DNA from: Aspergillus flavus
Lineage: Eukaryota > Ascomycota > Eurotiomycetes > Eurotiales > Aspergillaceae
Reading direction: 5' to 3'
DNA length: 64,000 nt
Assembly: GCF_009017415.1 (NCBI RefSeq)
Contig: NC_092405.1
Coordinates: forward strand, 3,782,001 to 3,846,000
Part shown: positions 55,707 to 64,000 of the stretch, in pieces
Position numbering within the stretch: the first letter of the stretch is position 1
Layout of the letters: each line of letters starts with the position of its first letter
Position numbers and translations under genes: made by a program
Notes under the pieces: model-generated
The model's input: only the letters and a program-made list of their open reading frames with translations
Databases searched by the model: none
What the model was told of the DNA's origin: nothing

Positions 55707-57913
55707 ATGGCAACCGTTTCAGCTCCCACCCCTAAGCTGGATCGCTATATTGTCATCCATGTCGCAACCACCTGCGATGAACATGGCGTCTACGTCACCA
55801 AGGATTCGGCAGAGGTGATCGAATTGGGGTGGATTTTGTTGGATGCCAAAACCTGCGAGGAGGTATGTTGTTGTTGGAGTTTAATAATCCCTTTGAATCC
55901 AATTAATTCACCCTTCCCCCTCCTCCTGATGCATTCATTTCCTCTCCCCTCCCGTCTCTGGGCTCGGACCACCACTTTGGAAATTGATCCCCCCCGTGAC
56001 AGCTGGCTAACATGTGGTTCTGATTCGATGTTTAGTTGCACCGTGAAAGTGTGCTCGTCAAGCCCGTCAACACCCCCATCACGCCGCTTTGCAGTAAGTG
56101 CACACACACACCTAACCAATCGTCATCCCGCCCAATGCCTGGCCATTCCCTCCCTGTCACAACCATTTCCCTCCACCCCGGATGTATCGGTCTGCTGGTT
56201 CAATGGCTGACGGTCTCCGAAAGCGAGCCTGACAACTCTGACATGGGAGCACGTCCGCTCGGCAGGTACTTTCCGCGATGCCATCGCCCGTTTCGACGAA
56301 TTCGCCAAGGAACACCTCATCAGCAAGAACTTGGAGTTTGCTTTCGTGACGTTGGATTCGTGGGACCTTCGTGTACAGCTCCCTCGTGAAGCCCGAGACA
56401 AGGCCGTCGTTCTTCCCGCATATCTCCAGCACTCCCGGACCTTCGATCTGCGAACCGAGTATCAGAGATGGCAAACTCACCACCCCGAGTCTCTACCCTT
56501 CGGTCCCAGTTCCCTCTCCAACATCTGTGCCGCCCTCGAAGTCGAACCCGTTCAAACCTCCGCCCCCATCAAACACAACCTCCCGTTCCATCTGCAGGCG
56601 CTGGCCCCCGCGTCGCCACGCCGGGCCATGGAGGAAGCCATTACGCTGGCCCGCGTCCTCCGCGGCTTGATCCGCAAGTCCCAACCCCCACATGAGCATC
56701 CCGAGATCTTGACCCGCCCCATGGATGCGAGAGCGGACGTTCGTGCTTTCTTGGCTGAGCGGAGCAAGGTGCTGCATTTGAGCGGTCTTCCCCACGATAC
56801 GACCCAGTCCGAGCTCGAAAGTTGGTTTACACAGTTCGGCGGCCGGCCGATCGCCTTTTGGACTCTCCGGACTCCTGATCAGCACAAGCCCACTGGCACT
56901 GGCTTTGCGGTCTTCTCATCTCACGAAGAGGTATGAAAGACTGCACGCACCCCCTACAGGAGTCCTGTGATGGCTACTAACCCTCTACGCAGGCTGCAGA
57001 AAGCCTCTGCATGAACGGTCGTGCACTCAACGAGAAGGCCATTGAGGTCTCACCTTCCTCCAGCCGTGTCCTCGATCGTGCCGCAGAGATCCTCACCCCG
57101 TTCCCCCCCTCGAAGAACCGCCCTCGTCCCGGCGACTGGACCTGCCCCTCCTGTGGATTCTCCAACTTCCAGCGCCGTACCGCTTGTTTCCGCTGCTCGT
57201 TCCCTGCCATGGCCGCTGCTCCGGATCCGATGGGTTATGGGGCTTTCGGCTATGGCCCACCCTCCATGATGCCACCTCATATGGGTCACGGTCACGGCAT
57301 GGGCCATTCTCGTGGCATGGGCGGCAACGGTGGTGTGGTTCCCTTCCGTGCGGGTGACTGGAAGTGCGGCTCGGAGGGTTGTGGCTACCATAACTTCGCC
57401 AAGAACATTAACTGTCTGCGTTGCGGTGCTCCCCGCTCAGGAGCCGCTGTGGTTGCGGACTCCGCTTTCCCATCGCCCATGGACCCTCCTTCGAACTTTG
57501 GAATGGGTCCTAACTCCATGGCGAGCACCCCGGCGCCCGGCCCCTTTACCTCCACCGCCGGTGGCTTTGGCGGATTTAGCCAGCAGTTTGGAGCGCCCCC
57601 GAACAACTATGCTCTGCCCTCGGCGCTGGGCAGTGGCCCCGCAGGCTACCCCCCTATGGGTCAGATGAACGCCGGCTATGGTTCTAGCAATACCTCTCAC
57701 TCTGCCGCGTCGTTCGCGAACCCTGCTACGCAGGCCGCTTTCACTGGGGCTGACCATGCAACCTCCACCAGCGCTTCGAACGGCGCTTTCTACGGAGCAG
57801 ATGGATCCAACGATCCGTTTGCCTTCCTGTCTACCGGCTTAGGCGGTCTGTCGGTCGGTGACGACGGCCACTCCCGCCGCAACGGTACCGGTGCTAGCAA
57901 ATCCCCTGCTTAA
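55707..57913 (+). CDS. nrp1: Nrp1-like RNA-binding protein: degenerate exonuclease domain, RRM and two RanBP2 zinc fingers
   Basis: Exons 55707-55862, 56036-56093, 56224-56930 and 56993-57913 give 613 residues. Residues about 10-215 form an Eri1-type exonuclease fold (DRYIVIHVATTCDEHGVYVT, then FAFVTLDSWDLRVQLPR), but the catalytic DxE in strand 1 is HxA and the late His/Asp pair is missing, so it is most likely inactive. An RRM follows at about 254-330 (VLHLSGLPHDTTQSELESWF..GFAVFSSHEEAAESLCMNG). Two RanBP2 fingers lie at about 354-378 (DWTCPSCGFSNFQRRTACFRC) and 428-454 (DWKCGSEGCGYHNFAKNINC). The tail is Gly/Asn/Ser/Phe-rich and could drive condensate formation. Yeast Nrp1 is an RNA-binding stress-granule protein; this relation is from memory of its architecture. 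Confidence 0.92.
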
Positions 57914-59523
57914 AGCTACCGCAGTGAATCACTGAGGCGGGGTGGTTGTACTATTTCCATTTTTCTGTGACGGACCCCCCATTTTTTGTTTGTGAATATG
58001 GTCATCTAGATTGTCGGTATATGCGACGGTTGATTCTCGTTGATGCGCGTTTGTATAGGGAATTCAGCAGTTCTGGTGCATTCGGTTGGGAGGAGCAGGC
58101 CGGTAGCGTCGTCGTTTCATCGGATTGGATCCTTTATCTTTTCTTATTTTGTCTCATCTCTCGCACCCTTTACGTTGACCCTTTTCGGTATGTTTTACTA
58201 TTGCGTCTTTGAAGCGATGTTTAAGGGTATAGAAGACCATCCTGGCAGATGGGCCCGGGTGGTTTCGTACATCCATTCGCGAGTCACTGGGGCTTCTCGT
58301 TCTTATTTTCCTTCGATCGGCATGGGCTTCGCACTTTTCTTCGCTTTCGTCGTTGTGCATCTGATGAAAGGCATCGCTTGTTTCGATCGCAGTGCGACCA
58401 GACGTGGAGGCTCTATCATGGCATTGCATTCTAGATATTTGGTCATCTTATTTTTTCTGCTTGTCTTGTTTTTATTTTTCCCAGTTCATCTCTGCGCTCT
58501 TTGGCAACAGAAATCATTGGAGAATCACGGTATTGATCACGGATGGGATACACTGGAACGGATTCTGTTGGGGGTGTTGGGGATATTCCTTTTGAGCCAT
58601 GAAAATTTCAGCCGACGGCGGATTTCAGATATGCGAGGCAACGGGTTGGGAATTGTGAGTGCAACAGGGTTGTTCTGAATGTCCATAATTCATGTTTGTT
58701 TTTTTTTTTTGATCACATCTCACTTTCCTTTATCACCTGTCTTTTATTGGTATCGATGTTCTTTTTTCTCTTTTTTCTCTGCAAGAAAAGTCGATGAGTC
58801 ATCATTCTGGATCTACGCAGTACAGACTTAGAGACAGTATATTGTCCGCCATTTTGTATAGGAATTGATGGGGCATTGTGAGCGAGAGCGTGGCGTTGGG
58901 GTAGACCAGGACGCATTGGTTATTATCTGCTGTCTACCTTATTTTCTACTATAATGTCACATCATATCTGATCCAGTGTTGGTCTCGAGTGAAAGTATGA
59001 GAAGCTTTAGACAGTATTCAGTCAATTTACCCAGTTACTCAATTGACAGTATAGGTAGCACTATCATTGACTTTGATAGTGCGGAAATATATTGTCTGTA
59101 GATACATATTTCTTCTCAGAATGCACAGCACGTTTACCACCTATGAGTTAGAGTCGACTGATTATTAAAATCGCCGGCAATATTCTGTATGGATAAAACA
59201 ACAATATTGCCAGATTCATGAAGCTGGTGCAAGCTAGGGCTATATCCTAATTGTGTCAGTAAGAGTACGGAGATCTTGAAGTGTGTGGTCAGGAAGTGGG
59301 TAACCGCGCGCCTACGGCGCTAGAGGGGAGCTCTGGAGGTCTGGAGGCAACCGCGGGACTCGCGTCCACCTCCATCTGTCATCGCTCAAGACGGCTCCCC
59401 ATCCCAGCATTCGACGATCTGAATCCCACGAATTGCCCTTCACAATAAATATCTCGTCCTCATACCATTTGGTTTCGTTCATCCGTTTTTTTCTCGGTTT
59501 TCACTGTTTTTCTGTCGCCCATA
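57914..59523. other. Intergenic, 3' UTR of Nrp1-like gene and proteasome gene promoter
   Basis: 1.6 kb. The first 760 bp are T-rich and probably transcribed 3' UTR; the open frame there (58043-58678) looks accidental (see rejected). 59380-59520 is the promoter and leader of the proteasome gene. Confidence 0.45.
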
Positions 59524-60583
59524 ATGTCCGGATATGACCGAGCTCTTTCAGGTAAGATAGCTTAGTACCTTAGTTCCATGTGCTTCTCAGTGGGATGATC
59601 AACTGAATCTAACCAACTTGCAGTATTCAGGTATGAGAAACATCTTCTGCAGCATTCTGTACAGCTCTTTGACTCTTTTCCAGCCCTGATGGGCACGTCT
59701 TCCAGGTGGAGTATGCCATGGAAGCTGTTAAGAGAGGTACGTCACCGCTAACCAAGTCGGCCACGCCCTCCTTTCTGACCACCATCGTTCTTGTCAACTA
59801 GGAACCTGCGCCGTCGGAGTAAAAGGTAAAGATGTTGTCGTGCTGGGCTGCGAGAAGCGCTCCGCCTTGAAGCTCCAAGATACCCGCATCACACCGTCGA
59901 AGATCGCCGTGCTGGACAACCATGCCGTTCTCGCTTTCGCTGGATTGAACGCCGATGCTCGTATCCTCATCGATAAGGCTAGACTAGAGGCCCAGTCCCA
60001 CCGCTTGACCGTTGAAGACCCCGTCACCATCGAATACATCACCAAATATATCGCCGGTGTGCAGCAGCGGTACACGCAAAGTGGAGGTGTTCGGCCCTTC
60101 GGCATTAGTACCTTGGTTGTGGGATTCGATCCGAATGATAAGGTGCCGAGATTATATCAGACGGAGCCTTCGGGTATCTATTCTGCTTGGTAGGTGGCTT
60201 TCGTGGTCGGTACTGAGGTTCAAGAAGAAGGGCTAATGGGTGTGCGGTGGTATAGGAAGGCCAACGCTATCGGCCGTTCTAGCAAGACTGTTCGGGAATT
60301 CCTCGAGCGCAACCACGAGGATGATATGGACCGTGAGCAGACGATTCAGCTTACCATCAAGTCGTTGTTGGAGGTCGTGCAGACCGGCGCCAAGAACATC
60401 GAGGTGGCTATTATGTCGCCCGGGCAGACGATCGAGATGCTGCCAGAAGATCAGATCGAGGCCTACGTTAAGAGTATAGAAACCGAGAAGCAAGAGGAGG
60501 CTGCGAAGAAGAAGACAGCCCGGACTAGCACCACGACGGCGGCCATCCTAACACGAGGTGGTGGCGAGTCCGGCGACGCCTAG
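59524..60583 (+). CDS. pre6: 20S proteasome subunit alpha-4 (Pre6 type)
   Basis: Five exons, 59524-59551, a 7-nt microexon 59624-59630 (TATTCAG), 59684-59736, 59802-60189 and 60256-60583, give 267 residues. The microexon restores the fully conserved N-terminal [20 protein letters not shown], the alpha-subunit signature that forms the gate of the 20S core. [33 protein letters not shown] and [12 protein letters not shown] are as in yeast Pre6. Alpha subunits have no protease activity; they build the outer ring and contact the 19S cap. The C-terminal tail ([18 protein letters not shown]) is longer and more Thr/Lys-rich than in yeast. The start ATG is the only possible one. Confidence 0.96.
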
Positions 60584-60838
60584 GAGTAGGCTGGTTTAGT
60601 GAATTAGAGCTACACGCCTCTTGTTGACGTCCTACACACGTTTTTCCTTTATAATATCGGAGATCTTGCCGAAGCGACTTTACGACAATAAAGAACTCTT
60701 TCCCCGTCGTTTATACACAGACCCCCCTGCGGGGTCTCTCTAGGAATATCGTCGTCTAAAGATTTGTAGCCTGACTGTCGGCAGGAGGTAGAAAGCATTA
60801 TATCGTAATCGTCGTAATTCACAATCCGTGGCCTCCAC

Positions 60839-61543
60839 TTATCCCAGACGATCTTCGGCATCCCTGACGTTGAAGATCGACCGCTCCTGGTGGCCGCGTA
60901 CTCGGTCATCCTTGAGCATTCTTTCCCGCATATCAGTATCCCATTCTGGCAAGTTGAAAAGGAGAAGTACCTGTTGTCGATACGAGCATCCTCACCCTCT
61001 ACCTGCAACGCGGGTTTGGGTGTGACGGCCTCCAGCACGAAGTGGTTATCGCAATGCGGGCAGTATTCGTCGCTATCAAGAATTTCCCCTTAGTCATATG
61101 CCGTATGCTTGCACCACGAAGGATCGACCTACCTCTCTTCAAACTCTGTCGAATCCTTCCGGAAACACTTCTTGCACTTTTTACAGGCGAAAACCTGCAC
61201 CAATATCCTTTAGAATGTCTATCGGCTTGAGAGAGAGCGTGAATGGAGGGGTACCATTTCGGTGGTCTTCATGAGGGCATGGGATTCTTGTTCATGATGG
61301 CATTCGGCGCAGTCGAACCACTTCTTGCCTGGATTTCGTATGAGTAGGAGGATGGTTGTGGTGAATTTGTAATAGACTCACAGCATGCCGAACGAATGGC
61401 CACTTGAGCGTTGAGGATGTGTTTACTGCGCGGGAGGATGTCAGTTGACCGGTTGATGGATTTGCTTAAATTTTTTTCGTTCTCTTTGACTTTTCTTTTT
61501 CTGGTGGCTTCACGAGGGAGACGGGATCATCGACGTACCACAT
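60839..61543 (-). CDS. CHY zinc finger protein
   Basis: Six exons, 61539-61543 (5 nt: ATGTG), 61382-61425, 61255-61328, 61133-61194, 60971-61072 and 60839-60920, give 122 residues: MCKHILNAQVAIRSACCKKW and on. Zinc ligands fit the CHY domain: HILNAQ, CCKKWFDCAECHHEQESH, FACKKCKKCFRKD and DEYCPHCDNHF. The last intron is closed at GGAAAG, giving DNRMLKDDRVRGHQERSIFN; the earlier CCAG acceptor breaks the frame. Fungal relatives include Hot13, which acts on small Tim proteins in the mitochondrial intermembrane space, but that role is not shown here. The protein has no transit peptide. It is small and highly intron-rich: five introns in 369 coding bases. Confidence 0.88.
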
Positions 61544-62434
61544 GATTGAAGAGGGATTTGAGTCAGGGGATGAGGGTCTATGTAGGTGGTGGAGGCTCAA
61601 GTGGTTTAAATGAGGAAAATCGAAGGAAGAGGGTCGTCTATATCGCGATCCTTGACTTAACGGGGAAGCAATTAAATCACGATTATTGGGGAGGGATTAA
61701 ATTAAAATTATTGGCAGAGCGGAAACTAAAAATAAAGGCATGACTGACGGTCTTTACCATGGATTGGGATAGTGGGAACCTCCAACAATAATGACATAGT
61801 TATACCAGGTAGGGAGGCAAGTGGCGCATCGGATATTTATTTTATTTTATTTTTATTGATGGGATCGACAGATGGCATTTATTAGGTATTATTATCATTA
61901 TTTATTATTTTATCAGGTGTTGTTTTTATTTTGTTTTCTTTTTTTTGAAGAATTTCTCTTGACACAAAAGACTGGTCTGCTGTACTCGTCATTTTGCCTT
62001 CTCCTTTAAGTTCACTTTTTTTCCCCTTTCTATCGCGAGATCTTCGTCACTCCTCAACCGTTCTTTCAACTCTCTCTCTTTCATTTCAAACTCTCTCCTA
62101 CTCTCTCTTTATCCCCCCCCTCTTCTGCTTTGGAACCCATTCTTTCCCTCCCGCCCCGGAAGATCCATTCCGCTCAAACTTCCCCTCCCTCTCCGCTCCG
62201 TCTGTATTTATAGCAGCCGATTCGTTTCCGCCTGACGAACTGCCCGCAACTCCGCCACAGTCTCGACCCCTCGGGTCAGTTAACCGCAACGCTGTGAATC
62301 TCGGGGTGATCCATCTTACATACCATTCGACTCTACTGTCACTAAGATCTTACCTGCATCGTATACACCCGTTCCATTGAAGCCTATGATCTGTCTTTCC
62401 AACTCGTCATCGTGCCGGATCTATAGTCGTGGCC
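61544..62434. other. Intergenic/leader, very pyrimidine-rich
   Basis: Divergent promoter region between the CHY gene and the last gene. 61590-61960 is AT-rich; 61990-62400 is C/T-rich and is probably the leader of the plus-strand gene. Confidence 0.5.
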
Positions 62435-64000
62435 ATGGAGGGAAATGGTAGATCGAGGGACGGCACCGATAGTGCTCCCCTGGTACGTTTCGCGCAGTGC
62501 CCCCAACGCTAATGAGGGATCCCCTACTCACACAGTCAACCTCTACAGAGACCAGTGTCTTCCCTTTTGTCTCATTTCGAGAACCTATCCCATCGCCGAG
62601 CCCCGTCCGCCTCTCCAAGCGGCCCCCGCGACCCGACCTCGTACCTGAAATCCCCTGAGCCCGTTGACGACTTTCGTTCGGCCCGCGCCTCTCTGGATTT
62701 GTCTCGTCCGCGGTCTCCTTGGGTCCCCCCTGCAGACTTTCAGAATGGCCAGGGGACCGAGTATACAAATGGCGCTCCGCGTCAACGTGGGGTGTCTTCG
62801 GGACGATCGCCAGGCAGACGGCAAAGCAGACCCATGTCGATGAACCTACATTCTTCGCCGCAACTGGCGCCCACCCTCACAGTCGATTCGCCGCGATCCC
62901 CTCCACGGGGCTTTGGGACGCATCCGGACCACAATGAGGATATTCGAACGGCTCGCACGCCACCGAATGCTCCGCGGGAATCGTTGCCGCCCAGGCCCAT
63001 TGCGCAGGCAAACTCCCTTACTCGCCCGACCACTCCTACCTATGCATCGTCGGTGCCGACCGAACATAGAATCGCTCACCTGTCTCCAGGCCATCCAGAC
63101 TCTGCAGTATCGACGCGCGACAGTCCGCCAGAGCGACGGTTGAAGAGTGCTTCGTTACCTCCACCCGCTAACCGAGCAGAGAAGCCTAAAATCCCCGCCA
63201 AACCTGCTGGCTTATCATTCCATGATGGAAATGGCTTGGCTCCTCGTCAGGAACGTCCCCATGTAGAGGATGGGGTATCTCCCTTCAATACGCCCCCTGG
63301 CAGTCCCGACAAATCACCACCGAAAGTACCATCCGCCACAAAGCCGCAGCCGCCGGCTTCCCCTCGACCCGTACCCCCGCCGGTTCGGAGATCTTTCGAC
63401 GAAAGGAGACCTCACCCGAATGCACTTGGCTTGCCGGAGCGGCCACAACCTCGGCGGCCATCCCCGAGACCTACACGAGACACGAAACCCCTGATGGTAC
63501 AAATTCCGTCGCGGCAAACCTCTCAGCAGGAAACCATGTCGGCTATACCACATACCGCCCATCGTTTCCAGAGTTTCGACAGCCCTAGAGAGCCCCCGGG
63601 CTTGCCCCCGCGGCAGCCGTCGATAGCACGTCGAGGTGCTCGGTCGCCAGGAGCGCAGCTTGATCGTTTACGGAGTCCGGTCCAGCCTGAGTGCCCCCCT
63701 CGGCCGGAATTGCGTCCACACCCTACAGGCGAAGTCCATACCCCGAGACAGCTCCAGCGACAACCGTCGTTTTCGCGTGAGACCAAGCCTGGACCTCCCC
63801 CTGCCATTCCGGAGCGCCCTGTTGTTGATCGGCCGGTTGTGGAGAGGCAACCGGTGCGTCCAGTTCCGGCCCCGAGCGAGGATGAGCAGCCCCTCGATGA
63901 GGCCCCCGCTCCCCGGACGGACTACCCAGATGCGTCTCTCGCTAACCGGCGACCGCCGCTTTTGAAGAAAGGCCCTCAGGAGATCCCGACGCGCTATGAC
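62435..64000 (+). CDS. Large proline/serine-rich protein, 5' part (runs off window)
   Basis: Exon 1 is 62435-62482 (16 codons), followed by a 66-bp intron, and exon 2 from 62549 is open to the end of the window; at least 500 residues. The N-terminus reads MEGNGRSRDGTDSAPLRPVS, then SSLLSHFENLSHRR. The visible part is disordered: dozens of SP/TP and PPR motifs (SPRSPPRGFG, TPPNAPRESLPPRP, RRPSPRPTRD), candidate sites for kinases and SH3 domains. It ends PPLLKKGPQEIPTRYD, where a folded domain may begin. I do not recognise the family securely; a WD-repeat protein with a long disordered N-terminus is one possibility. Strong SP density suggests phospho-regulation. Confidence 0.78.

Noticed and set aside
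55280..55735. Upstream open frame overlapping the Nrp1-like start
   Set aside because: It is a pyrimidine-driven frame (many Pro/Leu/Ser) and it is unknown whether the mRNA includes it.
58043..58678. Open frame of about 211 codons with hydrophobic segments
   Set aside because: It sits in the T-rich 3' flank of the Nrp1-like gene. Hydrophobic runs (FFLLVLFLFF) follow from T-richness; no family match is seen.
60649..61038. 130-codon minus-strand frame ending near the CHY gene
   Set aside because: It is the read-through of CHY exon 5 into its intron and beyond; the spliced model gives the right zinc finger protein.

Overview
The window is nuclear DNA from a filamentous ascomycete, most like Aspergillus or Penicillium (Eurotiales). 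Evidence: genes on both strands with many short GT..AG introns (about 43-100 bp, with CTAAC/CTGAC-like branch sites), pyrimidine-rich leaders, and proteins that read as fungal families (Tim22, fungal GCK kinase, condensin Cnd3, Nrp1-like RNA-binding protein, F-box proteins). I found no tRNA, rRNA, CRISPR array or intact transposon. Species cannot be fixed from this sequence alone. Gene models were assembled by hand, checking splice sites and reading phase; exon coordinates are given where they could be worked out.

Left part (1-23 kb), mostly conserved genes: edge fragment of a class C beta-lactamase-like hydrolase (-), thioredoxin-like protein without the first active-site Cys (-), secreted DUF1214-like protein (-), TIM22 (-), a serine-rich coiled-coil DUF4048-like protein (-), a Ste20/GCK kinase with a 22-G run upstream (-), mitochondrial D-2-hydroxyglutarate/D-lactate dehydrogenase (-), a MAT2B-like/RmlD reductase (+), a large RA-PH domain protein (+), and an alpha/beta hydrolase (-).

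Middle part (23-46.5 kb), accessory: longer intergenic DNA, poorly characterised fungal families and decayed genes. It holds a very large F-box protein (+), a putative HExxH metallopeptidase (-) divergent from a protein of unknown function (+), a Zn-type CDF transporter (-), coding remnants, an SRPK-like kinase pseudogene (-), a small EF-hand protein (+), a GNAT acetyltransferase (+), a small basic MADS-like ORF (-), a hairpin-forming inverted repeat, and a divergent pair of pseudogenes (fungal transcription factor C-terminus and an alpha/beta hydrolase of the polyketide-transferase-like group) that looks like the remains of a small metabolic locus.

Right part (46.5-64 kb), conserved again: heme-free sulfite oxidase (+), mitochondrial-type cysteine synthase (-), condensin subunit 3 (+), Nrp1-like protein with a degenerate exonuclease domain, RRM and two RanBP2 fingers (+), proteasome alpha-4 subunit (+) with a 7-nt microexon, a CHY zinc finger protein (-) starting with a 5-nt coding exon, and the N-terminal 500 residues of a proline/serine-rich protein (+) that runs off the window.

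Sulfite oxidase and cysteine synthase are convergent neighbours with related sulfur chemistry, but both are ordinary single genes. The strongest leads for something little described are the HExxH protein with its divergent partner and the set of decayed genes between 34 and 46.5 kb.
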